This document shows positions 32,867-41,516 of a stretch of 64,000 bases of DNA, piece by piece. The stretch comes from Candidatus Saccharimonadota bacterium. Its GTDB lineage: Bacteria; Patescibacteriota; Saccharimonadia; Saccharimonadales; UBA10212. Position 1 is the first letter of the stretch, and each line of letters opens with the position of its first letter. The notes under the pieces were generated by a model. It was not told where the DNA came from, ran no database searches, and worked only from the letters and a program-made list of their open reading frames with translations. The stretch lies in NCBI GenBank assembly GCA_016176605.1, contig JACOWW010000002.1, positions 188,846 to 252,845 on the forward strand. The letters are read 5' to 3'. Made by a program: the position numbers and the translations under genes.

Positions 32867-33959
32867 GCCAGACGGAGTTTCTCAATACGTCAAGACGGTG
32901 GGCGCCTGGTTAAGCGGTCAGGGCCACGAAGTGGCATATATTGTTGGGGAAACAACAATTGCGCAGTGGGCTGGCGCACCGGTCTACAGCCTATCCAAAA
33001 ACTTATCAGTAAGATTTAACGGCAATCTCATCAACACGCCTTTGCCTGCCAGCAAGAAATTAATAAGCAGCGTTTTACATAAACACGACTTTGACATAAT
33101 CCACGTCCAGATGCCCTATTCGCCATTCATGGCGCAAAAAGTGATAAATTTGACAAATCCTCGTACTGCCATTATAGGGACCTTCCATATATATCCTGCA
33201 GGGGTCCTGGCTCGAGTTGGTTCACGGCTTCTTAGACTGGTATATCGTGGGTCATTAAAAAAATTTACAGGCGTGCTTAGCGTTAGTCCGCCAGCTGCCA
33301 AATTCGCCAAACAGTTTTTCACCGTTGATAGCGAATTATCTTCCAATGTTGTTGAGCTGAAGAAATATAAAAAGGCAAAAAAAAGCAACCAAAAAAATCA
33401 CATAGTTTTTTTAGGCAGGCTGGTTCAGCGCAAAGGCTGCACAGAGCTGCTGCGAGCCTTCAAACTTTTAAAAGAAACTGTTCCTGAAGCCAAATTGACT
33501 ATTGCCGGGGATGGACCCATGAGGAGAAAACTCGAGCGTTTTGTTAAAAATAATCATTTGGAGTCATCAATAACATTCCTGGGATTTATAAATGAGCGTG
33601 ACAAGCCCAAGCTTTTGGGCAGTGCGGCTATTGCTTGTTTCCCCTCTTTGGGCGGCGAAAGCTTTGGCATAGTATTAATCGAAGCAATGGCGGCTGGAGC
33701 TGGGGTCGTTGTCGGCGGCAATAATCCGGGCTACGCCAGCGTGCTTGGCGGGCGGCCGGAAACACTGTTCGACCCTAAAAATACCGCGCAGTTTGCCAAA
33801 ACATTAGAAATTTTTTTAACCGATAAGCGCTTGGTCGCTAATATTCAATCCTGGCAAAGTAAGCTTGTCAAAAATTATGACATTGAAACCGTCGGCCCAG
33901 TTTTGGCAGAAGTATACAGACGGGCAATTGCTAAAGCTGGCCGAAGCCGGCATAATTAA
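32808..33959 (+). CDS. GT4 glycosyltransferase
   Basis: The track starts far inside the upstream gene; the ATG at 32808 (MKKDQKN) is the more plausible start, giving 383 aa and a 59-nt overlap. 'IGFCYDDSLDKPDGVSQYV' and the donor site 'IVFLGRLVQRKGCTELL', 'LTIAGDGPM', 'FPSLGGESFGIVLIEAMAAG' place it in GT4 beside its neighbour, of which it is a divergent paralogue. The pair could add successive sugars. Confidence 0.85.
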   Translation: MKKDQKNLSIGFCYDDSLDKPDGVSQYVKTVGAWLSGQGHEVAYIVGETTIAQWAGAPVYSLSKNLSVRFNGNLINTPLPASKKLISSVLHKHDFDIIHVQMPYSPFMAQKVINLTNPRTAIIGTFHIYPAGVLARVGSRLLRLVYRGSLKKFTGVLSVSPPAAKFAKQFFTVDSELSSNVVELKKYKKAKKSNQKNHIVFLGRLVQRKGCTELLRAFKLLKETVPEAKLTIAGDGPMRRKLERFVKNNHLESSITFLGFINERDKPKLLGSAAIACFPSLGGESFGIVLIEAMAAGAGVVVGGNNPGYASVLGGRPETLFDPKNTAQFAKTLEIFLTDKRLVANIQSWQSKLVKNYDIETVGPVLAEVYRRAIAKAGRSRHN

Positions 33960-33963
33960 CATA

Positions 33964-35037
33964 GTGGAACCCAAGGAAGTTACTGTCAGGATAGCCAACC
34001 GCACCATCGTGCGAACCATCCTGTGGGTAGTCGCGGCCATTTTGGCTTATCGTTTCATTGGCAATGTAACGCACGTTTTAACCTTGATTGCCGGAGCTGT
34101 CTTTCTGGCTTTGGCTCTTAATCCGGTGGTGGGCTGGATACGGCGCCGTCTGCACATTCATAGCCGTGTAAGGGCGACAGCCGTAGCCTATTTAATGGTC
34201 GTGGCGTTTTTGACGGCATTTTTTGCTTTGATTATCCCACCGTTAGTCAGCCAGACCCGCGATTTCATCAAAGATGTTCCCCGGACCATTGAAAATTTCC
34301 AGAAGCAGGATTCATCGCTCGCCAGGGCGGCCAAACGTTATGACCTAGATGAAAAATTAACCCAAGGCGCAAGAGATCTAACATCAAATTATGGCAATTT
34401 CGGCGCCACAATTCTCAATACTGGCAAACGAGTAATCGAAGCCGCGGTGTCATTCTTTGTAGTTTTAGTCCTGACATTCATGATGCTGGTAGAAGGTCCG
34501 AAGTGGGTAAGATTATACCTTGGCACACTGCGCGAAAAACAACGGGTTCGCCAAAAGAATATCTTGGACCGGATATATAAGGCGGTTAGCGGCTTTGTGA
34601 ACGGCCAGGTTATCTTAGCTGTCGTGGCCGGCTTCTTTGCATTCCTTGCGCTGGAGATTGCCAGCCGGGTGATGGATGTAAACATTAATGCCGTGGCGCT
34701 GGCTGGCATTGTCGCCGTCTTTGGCATAATCCCGCTATTTGGCAATCCCATCGCCGCAGTTTTGGTGGTATTGGCCAGCTTGCTTAATTCCGTTTCACTT
34801 GGGTTAGTCATGGCTATTTATTTTGTAATTTACTTTTTTATCGAAAATCATACTTTTCAACCATATATCCAAGCCCGCCTGACGGAATTATCGCCTTTGA
34901 TGGTCTTTATTGCGGCTCTTATTGGTGTTGGTTTTGCCGGTATACTGGGAGCGATAATCGCCATTCCGGCAGCCACAACAGTTAAAATTATCTTAGAAGA
35001 TCAGTTTGCCCATCGCGGCATCAATACCAAAGGCTAG
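33964..35037 (+). CDS. AI-2E family transporter (UPF0118)
   Basis: About 357 aa if started at GTG 33964, 4 nt after the upstream stop; longer in-frame starts exist inside the glycosyltransferase gene and no good ribosome binding site decides. Seven or eight helices, with family landmarks 'VLALALNPVVGWIRRRL'-like, 'FVNGQVILAVVAGFFAFLAL', 'IIPLFGNPIAAVLVVL' and 'LSPLMVFIAALIGVGFAGILGAIIAIP'. The family includes transporters of small molecules and ions; the substrate here is unknown. Confidence 0.85.
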   Translation: MEPKEVTVRIANRTIVRTILWVVAAILAYRFIGNVTHVLTLIAGAVFLALALNPVVGWIRRRLHIHSRVRATAVAYLMVVAFLTAFFALIIPPLVSQTRDFIKDVPRTIENFQKQDSSLARAAKRYDLDEKLTQGARDLTSNYGNFGATILNTGKRVIEAAVSFFVVLVLTFMMLVEGPKWVRLYLGTLREKQRVRQKNILDRIYKAVSGFVNGQVILAVVAGFFAFLALEIASRVMDVNINAVALAGIVAVFGIIPLFGNPIAAVLVVLASLLNSVSLGLVMAIYFVIYFFIENHTFQPYIQARLTELSPLMVFIAALIGVGFAGILGAIIAIPAATTVKIILEDQFAHRGINTKG

Positions 35038-35206
35038 CGCCACACATGCACCGCCACCCTGCCAGCCAGCACAGCCGGCTGCACCGGTGGCTCTTGGCGC
35101 ATTGCTGCGTCAGAAACTGCGTTGCTCGCTCACTGTATGTCAAATACAGCTTGCTCCGCTACTCACTTCTTCCTTGCATTGCATCCAAGTGCATGCATGG
35201 TGCTTG
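35038..35206. other. Gene-free spacer between convergent genes
   Basis: GC-rich 170-nt stretch with several short inverted repeats (CTGTATgtcaAATACAG; GGCTGCACCGGTGG near GCACCGCCACC). Overlapping ORFs on the plus strand differ only in frame and have no features. No U-tract terminator is evident. Confidence 0.4.
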
Positions 35207-36583
35207 TTATGCGCGTGACCAGACCGGGCCGTGAGGTGTATCGTTTATATCTATCCCCTGATTTGCGAGCTCATCACGCAGGTGGTCGGCTTCTGACCAG
35301 TTTTGATTTTTGCGGGCTTGTTCACGCCTGAATATAAGCTTCTTGATCTGTGGGCTTACGTCTTTCCTGTTTGCCAGGCCAAGGCCCAGCGCTTGGTCAA
35401 GTTTTTTCAACATCGGCTGCAGTTTTTCAATAACTACACCTTCAGACTCCGCTTGAGTTACTAATTTGGAAATCTCAGCCAAGGCTTCAGCCGTATTTAA
35501 GTCTTCAGACAATGCCCGCACCAACTTTTTAAATACAGTGTCGTAATTATGTCCGGCGTTACTTTTATGTCCAAGAGCAGGCTGAAATTTTAAATCAGCC
35601 CACGCCTGCAGGCGCTTTAAGAATGATTGGGCTGCGTCTAATGATTCCCAGGTAAAGTTTAGTTGTGACCGGTAATGGGCCTGCAGTGTAAGTACTCTAA
35701 AGGCCAACGGATCAAATCCTTTAGTCAGGATGTTGTCGAGCGTGTAGAAGTTAGCGCGAGTTTTACTCATTTTGTGACCATCAACCAATAAATGTTCGCT
35801 ATGAACAAAATAGTTTGCCAGGGGCTTATTTATTGCGGCCCGACTTTGGGCAATTTCGTTCTCGTGATGCGGAAATATCAGGTCAACGCCGCCGGTGTGA
35901 ATATCGAATGGCTGGCCAAGATATTTAACCGACATGGCCGAGCATTCAATATGCCAGCCTGGGCGGCCAGCAATATTTTTTCCGTCTATTCCAAATTCCC
36001 AGCTTGGCTCGTCTTTTTCTGCCGTTTTCCACAGCGCAAAGTCGGCTACATGGTCCTTGTCATATTCGTCGTTATTAATACGGTGATGCTCATGGGTTCG
36101 ATCCAATTTGACCAATGTGCCATAGTTTTTATCCTGGGAAATGTCAAAATAAATACCGTCATCACTCGTGTATTTATACGGTATTCGCCTAATCAATTCC
36201 CGCATATCATTGATATGATTGGTAGCCCTGATGATTTTAGAGTGCGAAAAATCAATACCAACCTTGTAGGCATCTTCATAAAATAGCTCTTCGTATTTGC
36301 GGGTCAATTTCCCAAGCGCTTGCTTTGGCTTTTCGCCGGGGAATTCTTGTTTGCTGCGCAATATGGTTTTGTCATCAACGTCTGTAATATTCATTACGTG
36401 CTGCACTTGAAAGTTGTTTGATATTAGTACCCGGCGGAGGATGTCTTCAAAAATATACGTCCGTAAATTCCCGATGTGGACATGGTCGTAAACAGTCGGG
36501 CCGCAGGTGTAGAGTTTCACTTCGCCGGCCTTGATTGGCTTAAATTCCTCTACTCTTCGCGAAAGGGTGTTATAAATTCGCAT
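35207..36583 (-). CDS. cysS: Cysteinyl-tRNA synthetase
   Basis: About 458 aa, class I. 'LYTCGPTVYDHVHIGNLRTY' (HIGH-type HIGN and the zinc Cys), 'GRPGWHIECSAM', 'HHENEIAQSRAA' and 'DGHKMSKTRANFYT' (KMSKS-type). The start is ATG 36583, with AGGAAAAGG upstream, overlapping the nrnA stop by 14 nt; the ORF track's 36601 start lies further inside nrnA. Last gene of the dnaX-to-cysS run. Confidence 0.96.
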   Translation of the reverse strand: MRIYNTLSRRVEEFKPIKAGEVKLYTCGPTVYDHVHIGNLRTYIFEDILRRVLISNNFQVQHVMNITDVDDKTILRSKQEFPGEKPKQALGKLTRKYEELFYEDAYKVGIDFSHSKIIRATNHINDMRELIRRIPYKYTSDDGIYFDISQDKNYGTLVKLDRTHEHHRINNDEYDKDHVADFALWKTAEKDEPSWEFGIDGKNIAGRPGWHIECSAMSVKYLGQPFDIHTGGVDLIFPHHENEIAQSRAAINKPLANYFVHSEHLLVDGHKMSKTRANFYTLDNILTKGFDPLAFRVLTLQAHYRSQLNFTWESLDAAQSFLKRLQAWADLKFQPALGHKSNAGHNYDTVFKKLVRALSEDLNTAEALAEISKLVTQAESEGVVIEKLQPMLKKLDQALGLGLANRKDVSPQIKKLIFRREQARKNQNWSEADHLRDELANQGIDINDTPHGPVWSRA

Positions 36584-37604
36584 GGGCCTTTTCCTGCTCA
36601 ATGTCCTTTAGGAGTTTAATAGCTAAATCGATGGTTTCGCTTTTAATGTCTTCGTAGCTGCGGCCATCGGTTATCTTAAAGCCGCTGGCCATAGGGTGCC
36701 CGCCGCCGCCAAAATGCTCGGCCAGTTTATCGGCAATACCGTAACCATAGTTACAGCGTATTTTAGCCGTCACCTTACCATCCTTGTATATCTTAAAAGC
36801 AATAGCAATGTCAGTACCTTTAGCCAAACGCATATCATCAATTACTAACATTGACGGATTGTAGTGCGGGCTATATTCTTCAATTTCTTCCCAAGGAATA
36901 GACACTATGGCGACCCGATTATCGCCATAAAACTCAACCCTTTGCAGTAGTTCGCCTTTGTAGTGAATAAGTTCCACATCTTTGCGCAATGTTTCACGGC
37001 GCAAGCTTTCCAACTCGGCCAGGTTGACTCCGGCTTCTACCAGCTCACCTATGATATGAATCGACCGAGACGAGGTGGATTGGCTCATTAGACCCAGGCT
37101 GTCACTTAAAATACCCATGGCCAGCAATTCATTGGTCTGCTTATCGAGAGGCCACTGGAGTTTATTTGCCAGCTCATAGATAATCTCCGCGGTGGCCACA
37201 GCCGGATAATTGCATATTACAGTGGCGAAAGTGATGGTAGCATCTGTGACGTGGTGGTCTATAACTATCACTGGTTTGCTAGCCAGCCAGGATTTAGCGC
37301 CATTTTTACCAAGCTTCTCCAGTAGGCTGTCACTGCTGGTGTCGATAATAATTGAGGCATCAAACGACTTAGGCATATCTTTGACTACTCTTCCCCAGCC
37401 GGGCAAATAATGTAAATAGCTGGGGATGTCAACGCCGCAGTAAAGCAGGACTTGCTTGCCTTGATCCTCCAAAATAGCCTCAAGAGCCAGCGAGCTGGCC
37501 AGGCTGTCGACATCGGGGTTATCGGCCTGCACAATTACGATCTTTTGGGCAGCGCTAATAATTTCACTAATTTTTTGGGCTTCAGCTAAATTGGTCACTT
37601 GCAA
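36570..37604 (-). CDS. nrnA: DHH phosphoesterase, NrnA-like
   Basis: 344 aa. The DHH domain has 'VQADNPDVDSLASSLALEAI', 'IIDTSSD' and 'VIVIDHHVTDA'. The DHHA1 domain ends with 'LAEHFGGGGHPMASGFKI'. Members degrade short oligoribonucleotides and/or 3'-phosphoadenosine 5'-phosphate. A second, divergent copy lies at 53254-54294, so the two may divide substrates. Co-transcribed with cysS. Confidence 0.88.
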   Translation of the reverse strand: MQVTNLAEAQKISEIISAAQKIVIVQADNPDVDSLASSLALEAILEDQGKQVLLYCGVDIPSYLHYLPGWGRVVKDMPKSFDASIIIDTSSDSLLEKLGKNGAKSWLASKPVIVIDHHVTDATITFATVICNYPAVATAEIIYELANKLQWPLDKQTNELLAMGILSDSLGLMSQSTSSRSIHIIGELVEAGVNLAELESLRRETLRKDVELIHYKGELLQRVEFYGDNRVAIVSIPWEEIEEYSPHYNPSMLVIDDMRLAKGTDIAIAFKIYKDGKVTAKIRCNYGYGIADKLAEHFGGGGHPMASGFKITDGRSYEDIKSETIDLAIKLLKDIEQEKAHANL

Positions 37605-37693
37605 TCCATTGTAACCCAGACGCCTTGGGTCCGCGACTATCCGTTATAACCGATACTTGTAAAAACCGCGGCCCTAGGTGCTGGGAAACAGTT

Positions 37694-38299
37694 TTAAAGG
37701 GTCTGTCTGCCTTCTAGGGCACGAGTTAAGGTAATTTGGTCAGCATACTCCAGATCAACACCAACTGGTAAACCGCGGGCCAAGCGGGTGACTTTAACTT
37801 TCTTACTTTCGACTGCTTGGGTTAGCAGTAGTGCGGTACTTTCGCCTTCAACGCCGGCGTTAGTAGCCAAAATCAGTTCTTTCACATTATCTTCATCGAT
37901 GCGTTTTAGTAACTCAGCGATATGAAGATCGTCAGGGCCGATACCCTCTATCGGCGAAACCAGACCGCCCAGGACGTGGTAAGTACCAAAAAAGCTGTTG
38001 GTTTTTTCTAGTGCCATAATATCGAACGGGTCGGCTACAACAGCGACTATTTGCTTATCCCGTTTGGGATTAGTGTATAGCGGGCTTAACTTCTGGCCGC
38101 TCTCTATTAAAGCGAAAGTTTTTGGGCAATATGAAACGCTTTGGTGCAATTTAGTCAGCGCTTCGGTAATTTCCTTTGCTTTCATAGGATCAGCCCGTAG
38201 TAAATAATAGCCGTAGCGCTCGGCTGTCCTGGGTCCCACTCCCGGCAATTGGCCAAACGCTTCAATCACTCGCGCTAAAGATGCTGGTATCACAGACAT
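37694..38299 (-). CDS. recR: Recombination mediator RecR without zinc finger
   Basis: 201 aa. Helix-hairpin-helix 'EAFGQLPGVGPRTAERYGYYLL', Toprim 'IVAVVADPFDIMALE', 'LGGLVSPIEGIGPDDL', 'ELILATNAGVEGESTALLL' and 'RLARGLPVGVDLEYAD'. The segment that normally carries the C4 zinc finger reads 'SYCPKTFALIESGQKLSPLY': only one of four cysteines remains, although length is kept. It lies just downstream of ybaB, the conserved recR context. Confidence 0.95.
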   Translation of the reverse strand: MSVIPASLARVIEAFGQLPGVGPRTAERYGYYLLRADPMKAKEITEALTKLHQSVSYCPKTFALIESGQKLSPLYTNPKRDKQIVAVVADPFDIMALEKTNSFFGTYHVLGGLVSPIEGIGPDDLHIAELLKRIDEDNVKELILATNAGVEGESTALLLTQAVESKKVKVTRLARGLPVGVDLEYADQITLTRALEGRQTL

Positions 38300-38326
38300 A
38301 GCAGTTGGATAATTGCAATCTAGCGC

Positions 38327-38620
38327 TCAAAGTCCAAGATTGCTTAACGCTCCCATCATTGGCTGCATTTTTTCAGCCGCCAATTTTTGACTTTCAGATA
38401 TTGCCGCTTTGACGGCTTCCTCGATCCAGTTTTCCAACTGGCCGATATCGTCCAGATTTATCGCTTCGGGATCGATGTGGATTTTCTGTATTTTCTGTTC
38501 ACCAGAAATCTCGACCTTTACTGCTCCGTCGCCGGCTTCAGCGACGATAATTTCTCGTTGCAGTTCTTTCTGCAATTTGCGAGCCTTCATCAAAAGTTTC
38601 GCTTGGTCAAACTTAGCCAC
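38327..38620 (-). CDS. YbaB/EbfC nucleoid-associated protein
   Basis: 97 aa. 'DQAKLLMKARKLQKELQREI' coiled helix, 'VKVEISGEQKIQKIHIDPEAI' strands and C-terminal 'KLAAEKMQPMMGAL'. A small DNA-binding dimer usually encoded between dnaX and recR; here dnaB and a membrane protein intervene after dnaX. GTG start with AAAGGAG from the preceding cassette. Confidence 0.92.
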   Translation of the reverse strand: MAKFDQAKLLMKARKLQKELQREIIVAEAGDGAVKVEISGEQKIQKIHIDPEAINLDDIGQLENWIEEAVKAAISESQKLAAEKMQPMMGALSNLGL

Positions 38621-38629
38621 AAAAAACTC

Positions 38630-38756
38630 CTTTCAGTCGTTTCAATGATCAATGAACAGTGATCAATGTTCAATGAATGGTCAATGAAGCAATGAATTAA
38701 ACGCGATTGATAAAAAACATTCGTCCATTTGTCCATTTGTCCATTGGACATTGATG
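38630..38756 (-). repeat. Heptad inverted-repeat cassette (type 2) upstream of ybaB
   Basis: Coding-strand CAATG TCCAATG GACAAATG GACAAATG units, an AT-rich centre, then CATTG CTTCATTG ACCATTCATTG AACATTG ATCACTG TTCATTG ATCATTG. It ends in AAACGACTGAAAGGAG, the ybaB ribosome binding site. It begins within the last codon of the upstream membrane protein gene. Confidence 0.75.
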
Positions 38757-39935
38757 CTATTTTAGCATGAAGGTAGCACGAGTTTCCGTCGTATTAGGCC
38801 AGGCCACCAGGCTATAGCGCAGACCATAGCTAACGTGCAAGAGCACCAGGCTGGAGAGAAGAACAATAGCCATGTATTTAGGGATCGGGTTCAATGGAAA
38901 AACGCTTTTCCATTCCATGTACAGATAACGCAGACCGGCGGCCAAAGCGACAGCTACAGCCGCTAAGGCAAAAGTTAAAAAAACTAAATTACGGTTGATT
39001 CCAGCAGTTATGATCCCGAAAGCGGCTATAAAAACCAAAAGATACATTTTCGGCCTGGCAAGCTTATAAAGAGCAAAGCAGCCAAATGTTGCTAGCGCGA
39101 TTTGGGCGATATTTAACATCGGTAGGCGGCCGATTATGTGCTCGGCATGAGTTGGAGTCCGCCAGACTAGGGCCAAGAAACTCCAAACAATGGACTTTAG
39201 GCTGATTAATGCCGCTGCCCACTGCTCGGGTACCAAGAATATACTTTTAATAATCTCTAAATTATTCACACTGGCATATATTAGCGGCGCAATGATCAGC
39301 GCCGAGAGTAAGTAGGCGCCAAACTTACTAACTCTGCTCAGATTGGCACTGTGCACGCCAAAGTCTTTTCTCGCCAATAGGAGCCCGAGCAGAATTAGCC
39401 ATATCATGCCGGGCACGTAAAGGCTCAAGGCGCAGGTGACAATAAGCACGTAAAAAGCGCGCGAACTTTCAGATCTACCGAACCAGTAATATGAGGCTAG
39501 TATAGCCAGGGGTGCTAACAGCAAGATAGCGGGCGAGCCATTACGGGCGATTAGGATAAACCACGGTGTTGCTGCCAAAAATGTGGTAGAGAGCAAGCTG
39601 ATCATTTTTCCAAACCAGCCGCGGACAAGCTTATAAAAACAGACTAAAAAAAACAGCGCTGATAAAACCGAAACAATCCGGATGTCGGCCGCTCCATGAC
39701 CAAAAATTTTTTGGGATACAAATTGCGCTATTTTGTGAGGCCCGTAGGTGGGATCATTTACTATGGTGCTTAGTGATGAACTGGCCGCCGCAGCCGCCGC
39801 CTCGCTGGCGCTTTGGCCGCTGGTTAACGTACCCAGGCGCCAAAAATAGGCAAAGAATATAAAGGCGGCTATGGAAAAAATCGCTAAACCATATTTAAAG
39901 CCTAGCTTGGGTATCTTGCGCAGCCTACCAAACAT
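38757..39935 (-). CDS. Polytopic membrane glycosyltransferase-like protein (GT-C type)
   Basis: 392 aa from ATG 39935; a GTG 6 nt upstream is also possible. TATAAT ends 7 nt before the ATG, so a leaderless internal promoter is possible. About ten helices. Residues near the N-terminus (SSLSTIVNDPTYGPHKIAQFV) and 'RIVSVLSALFFLVCFYKLVRGWFG ... TPWFILIARNGSPAILLL' resemble PMT/ArnT-like GT-C enzymes that use polyprenyl-phosphate sugars. Acceptor unknown. Confidence 0.65.
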   Translation of the reverse strand: MFGRLRKIPKLGFKYGLAIFSIAAFIFFAYFWRLGTLTSGQSASEAAAAAASSSLSTIVNDPTYGPHKIAQFVSQKIFGHGAADIRIVSVLSALFFLVCFYKLVRGWFGKMISLLSTTFLAATPWFILIARNGSPAILLLAPLAILASYYWFGRSESSRAFYVLIVTCALSLYVPGMIWLILLGLLLARKDFGVHSANLSRVSKFGAYLLSALIIAPLIYASVNNLEIIKSIFLVPEQWAAALISLKSIVWSFLALVWRTPTHAEHIIGRLPMLNIAQIALATFGCFALYKLARPKMYLLVFIAAFGIITAGINRNLVFLTFALAAVAVALAAGLRYLYMEWKSVFPLNPIPKYMAIVLLSSLVLLHVSYGLRYSLVAWPNTTETRATFMLK

Positions 39936-39944
39936 AGCCACAAT

Positions 39945-40040
39945 TATAGCGGACTTTCAGTTGGAGAAACCAGGAAATGGAGACTAGGAAATAGTAAAAG
40001 ACCGGATTTACTAATTACTGTTTTCTAATTTCTATTTTCT
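39945..40040 (-). repeat. Heptad inverted-repeat cassette (type 1) downstream of dnaB
   Basis: Coding strand: AACTTAG AAAATAG AAATTAG AAAACAG TAATTAG, centre, TACTATT TCCTAGT CTCCATT TCCTGGT TTCTCC. It lacks the usual Shine-Dalgarno tail and instead leads into a TATAAT box before the next gene. Confidence 0.75.
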
Positions 40041-41418
40041 AAGTTTCGAAGGGTTCTTGGTGCTTAGTGTCAAGGTCGCGGAATTTCTGACGATTGCGAT
40101 CAAAATATAGCTCCAGCTTACCTACCGGTCCGTTACGGTGCTTTTTTATAAATACATCGGTTATGTTCTGACGGTCTGTTTCTGTATTGTAAAAATCTTC
40201 TCTGTAAAGGAACATAACTACGTCGCTATCTTGCTCAAGGGCACCCGACTCGCGTAAATCCGCTAACTGGGGGATCTGTGGGCTTCGGTTCTCAACCGAT
40301 CGATTAAGCTGACTAAGCGCGACTACTGGTACATTAAGTTCACGAGCCAGTATTTTTAAACTACGGCTGATTTCTGAAATTTCCTGGACACGGTTGGCGA
40401 CTGAGGCAAAGCGTGACCCGCCGCTCATTAACTGAAGATAGTCCACCATAATAGCCGCTAGTGGGTGTTGGTGATGCAGCCGCCTAGCCTTAGTTCGTAG
40501 GTCGCTGACAGTTATACCAGAGGTATCATCGATAAAAATCGGCGCTTCAGCCAACTCACCCATAGCAGCGCTAATCCGTTCAAAATCTTCGTCTGTTAAG
40601 CCTTCACCAGTACGCAGGCTCCAAGCATCAACTCCGGCGTCGGCGGCCAAAAACCTGTCAACCAGCTGTTCCTTACTCATCTCCAGGCTAAATATAAGTA
40701 CGGCGCCTTGTTTGGCTTTGGTCGCAATACTAAGCGAAATATTAAGCATCAAAGCAGTTTTACCCATAGATGGTCTACCGGCAATGATATCGAGGTCCGA
40801 ACGCTGCAGGCCGGCAAGCATTTTATCTAGGTCTTTTAAGCCGGTCGGAATGCCGCGGATACCACCCTTATGGCGGTGCAGATCATCGAGGCGATCAAAG
40901 CTCTCACCTAAAATAGACTCCAGACTGGTTATATTCTGGCGCACATGTTGTTGGCTAACTTCAAACAGGCGCGTCTCAGCTTCTTCGATCAACTCTTGCA
41001 ATGATTTTTTTTCTTCTGAACCAATAACAGCAATATCTTGGGAGGCTTGGATCAGCTGACGACGGACAGACTTATCAGCCACAATTTGGGCATACTGTTC
41101 TAGGTGAGCAGCCGTTGGTACAAAGTTGGTCAGCTCTGTCAAGTAGCTGGCACCACCAACCTGGTCCAGCTGACCATTATTTTTTAGCTGTTCACTGAGA
41201 GTTAGGATGTCGATCGGACTACGCTTATCATGCAGTGAGCGCATGGCGCTAAAGATTAAGCGATGCTGGTCGTTATAAAAGTCGTCAGCATAAATTTGAT
41301 CAGCTATCTTGACAAACGAATCGCTGTCGATAATCAGGCTGCCGAGCAAAGAGGCTTCGGCATCTAGATTCTGCGGCGGCTTGGTAGTAGTATTTGGATC
41401 CATCCCGTTAGAACTCAC
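40039..41418 (-). CDS. dnaB: Replicative DNA helicase DnaB
   Basis: 459 aa. N-terminal DnaB domain 'LDAEASLLGSLIIDSDSF'. RecA-like ATPase with Walker A 'AGRPSMGKTALMLNI', 'VLIFSLEMSKEQLVDR', Walker B 'AIMVDYLQLMSG' and 'VVALSQLNRSVENR'. The start is either GTG 41418 or ATG 41403 (MDPNTTTK); both lie within or at the edge of the 3' arm of structured element B, and neither has a Shine-Dalgarno. The start region would therefore be occluded in the folded RNA. Confidence 0.97.
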   Translation of the reverse strand: MSSNGMDPNTTTKPPQNLDAEASLLGSLIIDSDSFVKIADQIYADDFYNDQHRLIFSAMRSLHDKRSPIDILTLSEQLKNNGQLDQVGGASYLTELTNFVPTAAHLEQYAQIVADKSVRRQLIQASQDIAVIGSEEKKSLQELIEEAETRLFEVSQQHVRQNITSLESILGESFDRLDDLHRHKGGIRGIPTGLKDLDKMLAGLQRSDLDIIAGRPSMGKTALMLNISLSIATKAKQGAVLIFSLEMSKEQLVDRFLAADAGVDAWSLRTGEGLTDEDFERISAAMGELAEAPIFIDDTSGITVSDLRTKARRLHHQHPLAAIMVDYLQLMSGGSRFASVANRVQEISEISRSLKILARELNVPVVALSQLNRSVENRSPQIPQLADLRESGALEQDSDVVMFLYREDFYNTETDRQNITDVFIKKHRNGPVGKLELYFDRNRQKFRDLDTKHQEPFET

Positions 41419-41508
41419 TTAACTTATTGTCTTTGGTTAACGTCTGAACACGTGTGCCTGCTTCAAAACACATATTGATATTGTAAGTCATTTGAGTTCT
41501 ATCGGGAT
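41402..41508 (-). ncRNA. 107-nt structured element, copy B (between dnaX and dnaB)
   Basis: Begins 8 nt after the dnaX stop and ends in the dnaB start region. Terminal arms ATCCCGATAGAACTC / GAGTTCTAACGGGAT form a 15-bp stem with one mismatch. Same length and orientation relative to the downstream gene as copy A (3872-3978), with one covarying pair and two C-to-U changes that keep pairing with G in the internal helix. It probably acts in cis on dnaB; a small transposable structure is the alternative. Confidence 0.62.
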
Positions 41509-41516
41509 CCATCATC

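Noticed and set aside
35006-35331. Three overlapping plus-strand ORFs after the AI-2E gene
   Set aside because: Different frames of the same GC-rich spacer and the antisense of cysS; none has a start signal or family match.
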